Source: Crocinitomix sp.
GTDB taxonomy: Bacteria > Bacteroidota > Bacteroidia > Flavobacteriales_D > Crocinitomicaceae
Direction of reading: 5' to 3'
DNA: 64,000 bases
Assembly (NCBI GenBank): GCA_013138735.1
Contig: WTCE01000009.1
Location: 1 to 64,000, forward strand
Below the pieces are notes generated by a model. That model was given only the letters and a program-made list of their open reading frames with translations. It had not been told where the DNA came from and made no database searches. Positions 42,600-52,173 of this stretch are shown here, piece by piece. Position 1 is the stretch's first letter. Every line of letters begins with the position of its first letter. Both the position numbers and the translations under genes were made by a program.

Positions 42600-43987
42600 A
42601 GCGACTAATCCTACTGTTCCTGTTGTTTCATTTGACTTCTTTTAGTCAAGACTCTATCGTGAACTTTACATTCTCTGATTTTATTGAGATTGTAAAGGCC
42701 AATCATCCTATTGCTTATCAAGCGCAGCTTCAAAGTGAAATGGGTGATGCCAAATTATTAAAAGCGAAAGGCGGATTTGATCCAAAAATTAACGGTTCTG
42801 CGAGTCAGAAATATTTTGATGACAAACAATATTATAGCCATTTGCATGCTGGATTAAAAATCCCAACATGGTTCGGTCTAAGTGCGCAAGCGGGTTATAG
42901 CAATAATTCAGGCGAACGGTTAAATCCAGAATTATATACCCCACCGAATGCAGGACTTTGGTATGCAGGGTTAACGTTAAATCTGGGAAACGGCTTGTTT
43001 ATAGACGCTAGACGCGCCGAATTAGGACAAGCTGAAATCTATCAAAACAGTTCCCGACTGGAGCAACGCTTAATTTTAAACCAATTAACTTTGGACGCTT
43101 CAATTGCCTATTGGGACTGGTTTAAAGCGTACAATAAGTATAACGTTTATACCAATGCCCTTGTCAACTCTGAAATACGATTCGACGCAGTTCGCCAAAG
43201 TGCTGCTTTAGGCGATAAAGCAGATGTCGATACATTAAAAGCTTTGCTGCAAGTACAAGAACGCTCTCTTTCTTTAGAGCAAACCAAATTAGATTTGGAC
43301 AATAAAAAGGCACTTTTAGAAGTCTATTTGTGGCAGGATGGTTTTGTTCCGCTGGAATTGGACAGTAGTATTTCTCCTAAACCCTATTCGATTGTGGCTA
43401 CATCAACACCTCCCATTTCAGCGCTGATGGATTTAGATACCATGGCAGCAAATCATCCTGAAATTGTCTTAGCTCAAAATAAAATTGCGCTTTCACAAAT
43501 CGACTACCGTTTAAAAAAGGAAGCGTTAAAACCTGTCGCTCAATTAAAATATAATGCTTTGAGCAGTCCCATCACAGATAATGTATTGGCTTCTTATTCG
43601 GTAGAGAACTATAATTGGGGCGCACACATCTCCTATCCCATTTTTACCCGAAAGGAGCGGGGTGATTTAAGGTTAACGGAACTTAAGTTGGAAGAGCAAG
43701 GCGCACAAATGCAAAATAAAACAGCTGAAATAACCTATAAAATTAAAGCGACCTACAATACTTGGTCAAGCTCGCAAAGACAAGTCCTCATCTCTACTGA
43801 AACATTAAAGAATTATACTGCATTATTCCAGGCTGAATTGACGCTATTCAATATTGGTGAAAGTTCTCTTTTCTTGGTAAACACACGTGACCAAGCCATG
43901 ATTGATTCTCAAGTTAAGTTGATCGAGAGAATTTATCAAAACCATGTTTCAAAAGCTCTATTTAATTATCAAACAGTGAACTATTAA
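42596..43987 (+). CDS. TolC-family outer-membrane channel
   Basis: 463 residues with a signal peptide (RLILLFLLFHLTSFSQ) and the helical outer-membrane efflux fold in two halves (AYQAQLQSEMGDAKLLKAKGGFDPKI; DYRLKKEALKPVAQLKYNALSS), with beta-barrel strands between (LHAGLKIPTWFGLSAQAGYSNN). It is the exit channel for the ABC/HlyD pair. The ATG overlaps the previous stop by four bases. It converges on oxyR with a 40-bp gap. Confidence 0.88.
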   Translation: MKRLILLFLLFHLTSFSQDSIVNFTFSDFIEIVKANHPIAYQAQLQSEMGDAKLLKAKGGFDPKINGSASQKYFDDKQYYSHLHAGLKIPTWFGLSAQAGYSNNSGERLNPELYTPPNAGLWYAGLTLNLGNGLFIDARRAELGQAEIYQNSSRLEQRLILNQLTLDASIAYWDWFKAYNKYNVYTNALVNSEIRFDAVRQSAALGDKADVDTLKALLQVQERSLSLEQTKLDLDNKKALLEVYLWQDGFVPLELDSSISPKPYSIVATSTPPISALMDLDTMAANHPEIVLAQNKIALSQIDYRLKKEALKPVAQLKYNALSSPITDNVLASYSVENYNWGAHISYPIFTRKERGDLRLTELKLEEQGAQMQNKTAEITYKIKATYNTWSSSQRQVLISTETLKNYTALFQAELTLFNIGESSLFLVNTRDQAMIDSQVKLIERIYQNHVSKALFNYQTVNY

Positions 43988-44027
43988 AATTTTAATCTTG
44001 TAAAAGTTCTTCATAAGGCTAAAAACC

Positions 44028-44951
44028 TTATCTCCACTTTACCCGAATGTATCTTTCATTCTTCTCAAATCTTTCTGGAATTACGGCTAATATATTTTTC
44101 CGAATGATCTCCAGTAATGCCTCTTTCGTAAAGTTTTTATGGACGATCAAACTTACTTCCCGAATCGGTTTTGGTTCTTTAAAATAAGCTATATTTTCTC
44201 CATCATTTTCACTAACAGACATTTCAGGAATAATTGTACACCCCTTATATTTATCTACCATTTTTTTTAGTGTTTCAATGGATCCACTTTGGAATTGAAT
44301 GGAACTTTTATTATTGTAATTTTTGCAAAGACTTTCTACTTGATTTTTAAAACAATGCCCGTTTTTCAACAACCATAAATTCTCAATATTGACCAAGTCC
44401 TTCAGCTCTATGGCCTCTTTTTGGATGAGTTTGTGCGACTTACTGCCATAAAAAACAAAAGGTTCATTATACAATTTCACTTCTCGAATGTCTCTATCAT
44501 CTAACGGTGTCACCAAAATTCCAATGTCTAATTTTCCTTTTTTTAAAGAATCTATAATCTGCTCAGACTCCATCTCTTCTATGATTAATTGAGTATCGTG
44601 CTGTTCCTTTTCAAAATCATGACTAAAACTGGGAATGATATAGGGTGATATGGTCGGTATAATTCCGATTTTAAAGGTTCCTTGGACACTTTCTTTTTCA
44701 TCAGAAACCAATTCCTTCATTTCCGTTACTTCGCCCAATACGCTTCTAGCCTTAGCGATTATTCTTTCACCTGCTGGTGTCACTGTTAAAGGCGATTTGC
44801 TACGGTCGAAAATTTTAATATTAATTTCTTCCTCTAATTTTTTTACCTGAATGGTAATGGTAGATTGATTAACAAAACATTTTTCCGCGGCAGTTACGAA
44901 ATGCCTATAATTGTCCAGTGCCACGAGGTATTTTAATTGTTGAAGCGTCAT
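44028..44951 (-). CDS. oxyR: Peroxide-sensing LysR regulator OxyR
   Basis: A 307-residue LysR-type activator. Winged HTH at the N-terminus (LQQLKYLVALDNYRHFVTAAEKCFVNQSTITIQVKKLEEE), effector domain after about residue 90. Two cysteines nine positions apart (C200 and C209, in NGHCFKNQVESLC) match the disulfide pair C199/C208 of E. coli OxyR, so direct peroxide sensing is expected. It is divergent from katG. A perfect dyad at 44951-44973 overlaps its own start codon, consistent with autoregulation. Confidence 0.92.
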   Translation of the reverse strand: MTLQQLKYLVALDNYRHFVTAAEKCFVNQSTITIQVKKLEEEINIKIFDRSKSPLTVTPAGERIIAKARSVLGEVTEMKELVSDEKESVQGTFKIGIIPTISPYIIPSFSHDFEKEQHDTQLIIEEMESEQIIDSLKKGKLDIGILVTPLDDRDIREVKLYNEPFVFYGSKSHKLIQKEAIELKDLVNIENLWLLKNGHCFKNQVESLCKNYNNKSSIQFQSGSIETLKKMVDKYKGCTIIPEMSVSENDGENIAYFKEPKPIREVSLIVHKNFTKEALLEIIRKNILAVIPERFEKNERYIRVKWR

Positions 44952-44973
44952 GATATTGATTTTATCAATATCA
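44951..44973. promoter_or_regulatory. OxyR-type operator between oxyR and katG
   Basis: TGATATTGA, spacer TTTTA, TCAATATCA: a perfect 9-bp inverted repeat. It lies on the oxyR start and 18 bp before the -33 element of katG, a typical site for a LysR activator. Confidence 0.75.
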
Positions 44974-44990
44974 AATATAAGATTATCTAT

Positions 44991-45021
44991 TTTGTAAATT
45001 GAATTATAAGATGGATATTTG
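44991..45021 (+). promoter_or_regulatory. katG promoter
   Basis: TTTG at 44991-44994 and GATATTTG at 45014-45021 with 19 bp between; one mismatch to TAnnTTTG. The predicted start is about 17 nt before the ATG at 45044. Confidence 0.65.
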
Positions 45022-45043
45022 TTAGAACCAAAAAAGAAACATC

Positions 45044-47245
45044 ATGTCAGAAAATACAGGAAAATGCCCCTTTAATCATGGAATAGCTTCATCAAGTGCT
45101 GGAAGTGGAACCTCAAATCGAGAATGGTGGCCCAATCAATTAAAGTTGAATATTCTTCGCCAACATACAACGAAGTCCAACCCAATGGATGAAGGATTTG
45201 ATTATAAAAAAGCATTTAGTAGTTTAGATTTAAAGTCAATTAAGAAAGACTTGAATGAACTAATGACTGATTCGCAAGATTGGTGGCCAGCGGATTATGG
45301 ACATTATGGCCCCTTATTTATTCGTATGGCATGGCATAGTGCCGGAACTTACCGAATTCAAGATGGCAGAGGTGGCGCAGTTTCAGGTTCGCAAAGATTT
45401 GCTCCTTTAAATAGCTGGCCAGATAATGGAAATTTAGATAAAGCGCGTTTATTGCTATGGCCAATCAAACAAAAATATGGCGCTAAAATTTCATGGGCCG
45501 ATTTATTAATATTAGCAGGAAATTGTGCTTTAGAATCAATGGGCTTTGAAACCTATGGTTTTGGTGGAGGACGCGAAGACATTTGGGAACCCGAAGCGGA
45601 TGTCAATTGGGGGACTGAAACTGATTGGTTAGGTGATAAAAGAAATACAGGAGAGAGAGATTTAGAAAATCCACTTGGCGCTGTGCAAATGGGTTTAATT
45701 TATGTTAATCCCGAAGGACCAAACGGTAATCCAGACCCTTTAAAATCTGCAGTTGATATTAGAGAAACATTTGCCCGCATGGCAATGAATGATGAAGAAA
45801 CCGTTGCTTTAGTTGCAGGTGGCCATACTTTTGGTAAGGCTCATGGCGCCGCCGATCCAGATAAATATGTTGGAAGAGAACCAGAAGCTGCACCTATTGA
45901 GGCACAAGGCAAAGGTTGGATAAGTACTTATGGAACGGGACATGGTGACGATACTATTACAAGTGGCGTTGAAGGTGCATGGACACCAAACCCTGCCAAA
46001 TGGGATCATGATTTTTTTAGAGTATTGTTAGATTACGATTGGGAATTATCTAAAAGTCCGGCTGGCGCTCACCAATGGAAACCGACAGCAGCATCAAATC
46101 CTGATAAGACTCCTGCTGCTCACAATTCGGATAAACTGAATGATTTAATGATGACGACTGCCGATATGGCGCTCAAAATGGATCCAGCATATTTAGCTAT
46201 TTCAACCAATTTCAAAAATAACCCAGCAGCATTTGAAAAAGCATTTGCAAAAGCTTGGTTCAAATTAACGCACCGCGATATGGGGCCAGCTGCTCTCTAT
46301 TTAGGTGAAGAAGTACCGCAAGAAGAACTCATTTGGCAGGATCCAATTCCAACGCTTGATCATGAATTGATTAACGAAAGTGATATCGCCGATTTAAAAA
46401 GCAAATTATTAGTCTCAGGTTTATCCATTTCCCAATTGGTTTCAACTGCTTGGGCAGCGGCTTCAACTTTCCGTGGTTCTGATAAACGTGGTGGAGCAAA
46501 TGGCGGCCGTATTCGATTAGCGCCTCAAAAAAACTGGAAAGTGAACAATCCAGCTGAATTAGAAAAAATAGTGATTCTCATTGAAAGCATTCAAGCCGAT
46601 TTTAATTCTGTACAAAGCGCGGATAAAAAAGTATCATTTGCCGATTTAGTTGTACTGGGCGGTGCTGCCGCGATTGAAGAAGCTGCAAAAAATGCAGGGC
46701 AAACAATTAATGTTCCGTTTATTCCAGGAAGAACAGATGCCAGCCAAGCGCAAACAGACATTGAATCTTTCGAGGCATTACAGCCTATTGCAGATGGATT
46801 TAGAAATTATAGTTATTCGAACCTTTCAATTTCTGCGGAAGAAATGCTTGTTGACAAAGCACAGTTGCTCAACTTAACTGCTCCTGAAATGACGGTATTA
46901 GTCGGAGGTTTACGTGTGTTAAATTCGAATTTCGACAAATCTAACCACGGCGTTTTCACAAAGAAAACAGGAGAGCTTAGCAATGATTTTTTTATCAACC
47001 TTTTGGACATGAGCAATACATGGAAAGCCACGACTGATGATGATAAAATTTTTGATGGAAGCAATCGTAGGACGGGAGAATTGAACTGGAAAGGGACAAG
47101 AGCTGATTTAATATTTGGTTCTAATTCAGAACTCAGAGCCATTTCAGAGGTTTATGCTTCTGAAGGATCTAATGAGAAGTTTATAAGCGATTTTGTATCT
47201 GCTTGGACGAAGGTTATGCAACTTGATCGATTTGATTTGGACTAG
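45044..47245 (+). CDS. katG: Catalase-peroxidase KatG
   Basis: A 733-residue bifunctional heme enzyme that destroys hydrogen peroxide. The distal pocket [11 protein letters not shown] contains R94, W97 and H98. The adduct residues Tyr (LIYVNPEGP) and Met ([11 protein letters not shown]) are present, as is the proximal histidine in [11 protein letters not shown] (H261). The second, non-heme repeat follows ([25 protein letters not shown]). Standard length. Transcribed divergently from oxyR, with an OxyR-type dyad between. A long inverted repeat follows the stop. Confidence 0.97.
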   Translation: MSENTGKCPFNHGIASSSAGSGTSNREWWPNQLKLNILRQHTTKSNPMDEGFDYKKAFSSLDLKSIKKDLNELMTDSQDWWPADYGHYGPLFIRMAWHSAGTYRIQDGRGGAVSGSQRFAPLNSWPDNGNLDKARLLLWPIKQKYGAKISWADLLILAGNCALESMGFETYGFGGGREDIWEPEADVNWGTETDWLGDKRNTGERDLENPLGAVQMGLIYVNPEGPNGNPDPLKSAVDIRETFARMAMNDEETVALVAGGHTFGKAHGAADPDKYVGREPEAAPIEAQGKGWISTYGTGHGDDTITSGVEGAWTPNPAKWDHDFFRVLLDYDWELSKSPAGAHQWKPTAASNPDKTPAAHNSDKLNDLMMTTADMALKMDPAYLAISTNFKNNPAAFEKAFAKAWFKLTHRDMGPAALYLGEEVPQEELIWQDPIPTLDHELINESDIADLKSKLLVSGLSISQLVSTAWAAASTFRGSDKRGGANGGRIRLAPQKNWKVNNPAELEKIVILIESIQADFNSVQSADKKVSFADLVVLGGAAAIEEAAKNAGQTINVPFIPGRTDASQAQTDIESFEALQPIADGFRNYSYSNLSISAEEMLVDKAQLLNLTAPEMTVLVGGLRVLNSNFDKSNHGVFTKKTGELSNDFFINLLDMSNTWKATTDDDKIFDGSNRRTGELNWKGTRADLIFGSNSELRAISEVYASEGSNEKFISDFVSAWTKVMQLDRFDLD

Positions 47246-47267
47246 ATTTTAGATCGCTACGCTCATA

Positions 47268-47370
47268 GATTAAAGAGCAAAGATAAAAGACTACAAGTTG
47301 ACCTGTTCTTCTTTAATGTTAGAATGGTTGAGTAATTGAATCTTTGCTCTTTGATCTATGCTCTTTAATC
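47268..47370. repeat. Inverted repeat between katG and the bestrophin gene
   Basis: GATTAAAGAGCAAAGAT (47268-47284) pairs with ATCTTTGCTCTTTGATC (47340-47356) at 16 of 17 positions and also with the adjacent variant ATCTATGCTCTTTAATC (47354-47370). The genes converge, so this may end transcription from both sides; no T-run is obvious. Confidence 0.6.
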
Positions 47371-47382
47371 TTTTGTATTTAA

Positions 47383-48432
47383 TTACATTTGAATATCGTT
47401 TACATTCTCAAACGGTGCTGGTATATTTTTAGGATCTTCATCAATTATCTGCAAAATGTCACGTGTAATTCCTCTCGCTATATTTGAAATCGGCACGTCA
47501 TTTGGTGAACCTTCAAAAGGATTTTCACCTGCAAGACCAATACGAAGCATAGTATTAAAAACCCAAATTATAATCACCGTAAATGGAATATTAAACCAAA
47601 CAAAATATTCACTCATCAGAGGGTAATTTTCCGACATTTTCATTCCAACATTTGCAAACGCTGGAATGATCGATATCGGTAAAATCCACATAAATATATG
47701 TACGAAATGATATCCTATACTTCCATATTGTTTAGGATATGGAAAGTTTTTAATTCGCTCTGATTTACCCTGCAAGGCCGTTAATTCTTGTAACATTTGC
47801 TGTATGTTCAACAAGGAGAAGTCCCATAGCTTTTTTTCATCCGTCAATTTTCTTAAATGACGTGATTGTAAACTTATAATTGCGTTGGGTTTATTGTCGT
47901 TAGACATGACATATTCAAACTCTTCTGGAGAAAGGTAAGGTCTCAATTCATCTTCTAATGGACCGTTAAATTCAGGGATGTTATAGCTAAAAACATCCGC
48001 CTTATGCATTTTTTCATAAGATCCTTCCCAAGATTTTTTGGTACGCATAGCATAACGTAATGCTGTTAACCATGCAATATGTCGGTTGGTGATAATTTTT
48101 AATTCTGCTGACTCATCTTTTTTTGCTTCATTACGGTGCATATAAAAACTGTCCCTGACCGTAATAATTAAAGATCTTGATGTGTTTACAATTCCTCCCC
48201 AAATTTTCCTTGCCTCCCAAATTCGATCATAGGCTGCATTGTTTTGAAAACCGACCATAAAAGCTACGGCAGTACCAATCATTGCAGTTGCTGCCAATGG
48301 CACTTGCAACCATTTTAAATCAAAGAAATGGTATAGGACAGTAATACCTGTGACAAAAATAGTAAAGAAAATAATCTCTCTTTTCGTCCACATCAATACA
48401 CTTTTAAATGGGAACCTTCTTTGTATGTACAT
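47383..48432 (-). CDS. Bestrophin-family ion channel
   Basis: 349 residues of the bestrophin / UPF0187 membrane family: FPFKSVLMWTKREIIFFTIFV, LAATAMIGTAVAFMVGFQNNAAYDRIWEARKIWGGI (the conserved RxxE/W core), a soluble helical middle and two further helices (VHIFMWILPISIIPAF, PFTVIIIWVFNTML), ending in the conserved ENPFEG. Bacterial homologues form pentameric channels for ions, often monovalent cations. Monocistronic, 118 bp from the nuclease gene. Confidence 0.88.
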   Translation of the reverse strand: MYIQRRFPFKSVLMWTKREIIFFTIFVTGITVLYHFFDLKWLQVPLAATAMIGTAVAFMVGFQNNAAYDRIWEARKIWGGIVNTSRSLIITVRDSFYMHRNEAKKDESAELKIITNRHIAWLTALRYAMRTKKSWEGSYEKMHKADVFSYNIPEFNGPLEDELRPYLSPEEFEYVMSNDNKPNAIISLQSRHLRKLTDEKKLWDFSLLNIQQMLQELTALQGKSERIKNFPYPKQYGSIGYHFVHIFMWILPISIIPAFANVGMKMSENYPLMSEYFVWFNIPFTVIIIWVFNTMLRIGLAGENPFEGSPNDVPISNIARGITRDILQIIDEDPKNIPAPFENVNDIQM

Positions 48433-48550
48433 TTTTTATAAATTAAAATTAAACGGAACATTATTATTGAACCGCTGTGATTATTCTTAAATCTATCATC
48501 CTGCGCGCCTTCAGGCTAGCTTTCAGCGAACAAAGGAGCCTGACGAAGGG

Positions 48551-49801
48551 TTATTTGCTCAAATCTACCAATAGCTTCACCTGTTTCCCGTGCTCAATGA
48601 CCATACTCGGGGTACCTTTGTGCTCAGTAATCATTCCAGTAAAACAAACTTCCTTATCCATCAGATAAATCTCTGGTTGATAATCAAAATTATTGATATT
48701 TGAATCGAAAATTGAGACGCTAAAAATTTGATTTGGGAATTTTTTATCTAAGTTAATAAAAACATGTCCTTTTTCATGCTTTTTAGTGCTAACAACTTTA
48801 CCACATACGGTCCTTTTCTTCTCATTACCAATAAATACTTGAATTCCATCTGTACTTAATGTGTTTTTAGGCAAGCGTTTGCGGCTAATCGCAATTACAT
48901 CTCCTTTTTCCCGCTCAGATAACCAATTCTGATAATCGCATTTTGCCTCAATTTCGTTTTCAATTTGATCATCCATATTTGGAAAAAGATCATATCCTAA
49001 AACGATTTCAGCACTGTCAATACTCACCGCATAGGCTTCAATTGGTTTCATTAATTTCTCGTTGGGCATGAGATAAGCGATTGCGCGATTATTCTTTGTA
49101 TCTAATACTGCTTTAACATAGTATTTAGGGATTGACAATCCATTTACACTTCGTTCTATCCTTGTCAAATCTGCACTTAAAACTGGAGCAGTAACAACCA
49201 TTAAATGCGTCTCATTTGTTATCACATATTCTCTTAAGTTATTCTCCAATGAAGCCCACTTTTCACGATTAAATTCGGCAACTTGGGGAGACATATTTGA
49301 ATAATAATAACTTTCTGATAAGGCTGCAGAACTCCATCTAAAATCCGCCGAAGGTGCTAAATGGCCTCGATCATAACCAAAACCATCATATTTATAAGTG
49401 CTATCCGCCTTCAATGTTTTTAGAAAATAATCCTGCTCCTGTGCAGTCCCCGTTTTGACCAAATCATCTTCTCGAAAATCATTTGTTCTTGACACATTGC
49501 CTTCCATTATTGCCGGTAATATGACATGCATTACCCAATTGGCTTGCTCGTGCGCTTCATTATAGCTCAATCGCATAGCTGAATGTTTAACTATTTCTTG
49601 TGTTGATTTTCCTAAAGGAGTGCCTATTGTCGTAATCTCATCTTGAATCCATTTTAACCGAATTAATTCTAATTCACCAGTCAATTTTTGCTTCAAGTTT
49701 TCAATTGAATCAAGTTGTTGATCAATTTTTTTAAATGCAGGCCCATCTACTTGTCCGTAACAAATAGATGAAATCATGAGTAGGGCAACAATGATTTTCA
49801 T
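48551..49801 (-). CDS. Secreted DNA/RNA non-specific endonuclease
   Basis: About 416 residues with a signal peptide (KIIVALLMISSICYGQ). The beta-beta-alpha-metal nuclease core has YDRGHLAPSADF (catalytic His in DRGH), SNMSPQ and FNREKWASLENNLREYV with the metal-binding Asn and Glu. A C-terminal extension (RTVCGKVVSTKKHEKGHVFINLD...) looks like a small OB-like domain. It is a sugar-non-specific nuclease for extracellular nucleic acid. I prefer the ATG at 49801; the upstream ATG at 49837 adds a basic stretch before the signal. Confidence 0.88.
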   Translation of the reverse strand: MKIIVALLMISSICYGQVDGPAFKKIDQQLDSIENLKQKLTGELELIRLKWIQDEITTIGTPLGKSTQEIVKHSAMRLSYNEAHEQANWVMHVILPAIMEGNVSRTNDFREDDLVKTGTAQEQDYFLKTLKADSTYKYDGFGYDRGHLAPSADFRWSSAALSESYYYSNMSPQVAEFNREKWASLENNLREYVITNETHLMVVTAPVLSADLTRIERSVNGLSIPKYYVKAVLDTKNNRAIAYLMPNEKLMKPIEAYAVSIDSAEIVLGYDLFPNMDDQIENEIEAKCDYQNWLSEREKGDVIAISRKRLPKNTLSTDGIQVFIGNEKKRTVCGKVVSTKKHEKGHVFINLDKKFPNQIFSVSIFDSNINNFDYQPEIYLMDKEVCFTGMITEHKGTPSMVIEHGKQVKLLVDLSK

Positions 49802-49924
49802 GTAGAGTAGTTTTAACCTGTGTTTGAATATAATCAACGCTCACAGGTTTTTAGCAAAGATACCAAACTGTTCTCAAAATTTATTCAATTCATAAAAAAA
49901 CATCAATTTTCTAGTTGATATTAT

Positions 49925-50746
49925 TTAATGTTCCCCATGAAAATCTTCCTCGTAGTATTCATCTCCTCCTTCAAAAATTCTGTCAAAACCATTATTCTCC
50001 ATTCTATTATTTTTAAATACAAAGGTTTCATGATCGGAAATTTCCTCTTGCCAAACATCTCCTGCAATATTAGTATAAGCTCCTAATGAATTATTATGAA
50101 TGTAATTATGTTCGACGTAAATTGTACCATTCCCAGAATTATCGTGTAACCCAGCGAGTCCGCATCCATTCAGATCACAATTTACTATTGTTACATTATC
50201 GGCATTATCAAAAGCAACAACGCGGCCTGAGCAATTTTGACCTTCAGAATCACCGGGCATTAAATGCATCATATGTAAATTGTCCACTACAATATTATTG
50301 CCTGAGATCCACATTACATTGTCATACAATTTGTCTATTAAAATTGAAACTCCATCCTCCCCTACTATAACAACATTCTCACCATCAATCCAAAGCGCAC
50401 TTTCATTCACATATTTTCCAGAATCAATTAGAACTAAAACGTTACTTCTTGTTTCAGAAAAATAGTCGAAAGGGTTTTTTATTGCTCTTGTTGGACCTAT
50501 TCGTACGGAGTCTAAAATTGAAGCGCCAAAATGGATATACATTTCTGTTGTTTTCCAATCCGAAATCACATCATCCAAATGTTCAGGCACAATACTTTCA
50601 ATTAGCGTATCGCTCAATTCAATTGGTAGGATAGACTCTTCAATATCTGGCTCAATTAGTTCTGTATCGGTTTCTTGAATTTCATTTTGACACCCAAAAG
50701 AAATAGATAGAATTAAAAGAAAGAGCAATGGACTGATTTTTTTCAT
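49925..50746 (-). CDS. Lipoprotein with right-handed beta-helix
   Basis: 273 residues. Lipobox ILSISFGC (Cys 19), an acidic linker, then short repeating strands of a pectate-lyase-like beta-helix (NVLVLIDSGKYVNESALWIDGENVVIVGEDGVSI; VMWISGNNIVVDNLHM; VVAFDNADNVTIVNCDLNGCG; GTIYVEHNYIHNN). Probably surface-located and carbohydrate-related, but no catalytic residues can be assigned. The C-terminus is acidic and rich in His/Glu. Confidence 0.75.
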   Translation of the reverse strand: MKKISPLLFLLILSISFGCQNEIQETDTELIEPDIEESILPIELSDTLIESIVPEHLDDVISDWKTTEMYIHFGASILDSVRIGPTRAIKNPFDYFSETRSNVLVLIDSGKYVNESALWIDGENVVIVGEDGVSILIDKLYDNVMWISGNNIVVDNLHMMHLMPGDSEGQNCSGRVVAFDNADNVTIVNCDLNGCGLAGLHDNSGNGTIYVEHNYIHNNSLGAYTNIAGDVWQEEISDHETFVFKNNRMENNGFDRIFEGGDEYYEEDFHGEH

Positions 50747-50927
50747 GGTTTTTGAAATTATGTGAGCAAGATAGTAAATCTCTGCCCTTCACCTAGTTCC
50801 ACCGACTTTGAATCAATAAACAATCCCATAAAGAATTATTATATTTAGTTTATGAATATCGAATGTCCAATTCTCCCAAATGCATTCGTCTTAGAATCAG
50901 TATCAACTTACATAAATTATTTATTGC

Positions 50928-51365
50928 ATGAAATATTCCATTCAACACCAATTTCATATTGCGGCTGACAAGTCCAAAATATATGAAGCCCTAACATCAG
51001 TAAACGGATTACGCAATTGGTGGACGGTTTTAACTGATGGCGATCCCAATTTAAATGGAGAATTACAATTCAATTTTGGCGATTATGTTGGCCCTAAAAT
51101 GAAAGTAACTGAATTGGTGCCAAATGAAAAAGTAGCATGGATTTGTATTGACAGTAAGCATGGCTGGTTGAATCATACCTTCACTTTTACGCTAACTGAA
51201 ACTGAGGATAAAACTGCCATCACTTTTGTGCATGATGATTGGAGTGAGCAGGGAGAGTTTTACGCTCATTGCAATTTCAGTTGGGGAAGATATTTAGAAA
51301 GTTTAAGACAATATTGTCAAACTGGCAAGGGAGAATCGCACGGTTCTGCTGGATATAGAAAATAA
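50928..51365 (+). CDS. SRPBCC / AHSA1-like protein
   Basis: A 145-residue START-like (SRPBCC) domain with the conserved opening HIAADKSKIYEALTSVNGLRNWWT and closing helix HCNFSWGRYLESLRQYCQTG. The family binds hydrophobic ligands in a deep cavity. It heads a row with two YCII proteins and an ECF42-type sigma factor, so it is probably part of that regulon. The spacing to the next gene is 72 bp. Confidence 0.85.
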   Translation: MKYSIQHQFHIAADKSKIYEALTSVNGLRNWWTVLTDGDPNLNGELQFNFGDYVGPKMKVTELVPNEKVAWICIDSKHGWLNHTFTFTLTETEDKTAITFVHDDWSEQGEFYAHCNFSWGRYLESLRQYCQTGKGESHGSAGYRK

Positions 51366-51437
51366 TTTAAACAAAATGTCCTAATCTAAAAAGCTCAATC
51401 GTCTTATAGATAACAGACAAGAAAAACAGAAAATCAC

Positions 51438-51779
51438 ATGAAAGAATTTTTATTTATAATTAGAGGAGGACAGGAAAAAATGATCAATGCCTCTCCTGAA
51501 TATTTACAAGAGCATATGCAATTATGGTCCGAATGGATGGGCGGAATTGCAGAAAAAGGACAATTAGTTGGCGGTCAACCTTTAGAATATGCCGGAAAGA
51601 CATTAATTGAAAGTGGAACAAAAATCATAGACCGTCCTTTGGCGGAAGGAAAAGAACTCATTGGCGGTTATATAATTGTAAAAGCAGATTCCCTAGATGA
51701 TGCATGTGAAATTGCCAAGGGATGCCCAGGTTTTGAGCATGGAACCACACTCGAAGTGCGCGAATTAGCAGCAATGTAA
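51438..51779 (+). CDS. YCII (DGPF)-family protein, first copy
   Basis: 113 residues of the YCII/DGPF family, a ferredoxin-like dimer with a conserved His and Asp (EHMQLWSEWMGGIAEKGQLVGGQPL; DRPLAEGKELIGGYIIVKADSLDDACEIAKGCPGFEHGTTLEVRELAAM). Close to the family standard. Proteins of this kind are the typical neighbours of ECF42 sigma factors. Biochemical role unknown. Confidence 0.88.
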   Translation: MKEFLFIIRGGQEKMINASPEYLQEHMQLWSEWMGGIAEKGQLVGGQPLEYAGKTLIESGTKIIDRPLAEGKELIGGYIIVKADSLDDACEIAKGCPGFEHGTTLEVRELAAM

Positions 51780-51813
51780 ATCAGTAAATTTTAACACCTA
51801 AATATATATCAAA

Positions 51814-52137
51814 ATGAAACAATTTTTAGTAAACTATTATTCGTCGCCAGCATCAATGGCAAAAATGGCAACAGCAACTCCTGAAGAAAAAGAAGCAGGT
51901 ATGAAACCTTGGATGGATTGGGCAGAATCAATGGGTGAAAACCTTTTGAACATGGGAGCACCGTTAATGCCAGCACAAGTTGTTGGTGGTTCTTCTGCTG
52001 CAAAAGCAACTGCTACGGGTTATTCTATTATTCAAGCGGCAGATTCAAATGCTGCACATGCATTATTGGCAAACCATCCTCATTTACAATGGGACGCTGA
52101 AGCTTCAATCGAAATATCTGAATGCGCAGCAATGTAA
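51814..52137 (+). CDS. YCII-family protein, second copy (divergent)
   Basis: 107 residues, related in layout to the preceding YCII protein (EAGMKPWMDWAESMGENLLNMGAPL; GYSIIQAADSNAAHALLANHPHLQ; ISECAAM end) but lacking the DxPF-like motif. Probably a paralogue from local duplication. 34 bp after the first copy and 36 bp before the sigma factor. Confidence 0.82.
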   Translation: MKQFLVNYYSSPASMAKMATATPEEKEAGMKPWMDWAESMGENLLNMGAPLMPAQVVGGSSAAKATATGYSIIQAADSNAAHALLANHPHLQWDAEASIEISECAAM

Positions 52138-52173
52138 ATAAACTAAGATTCTATGACTACATTTAAACCGTAG

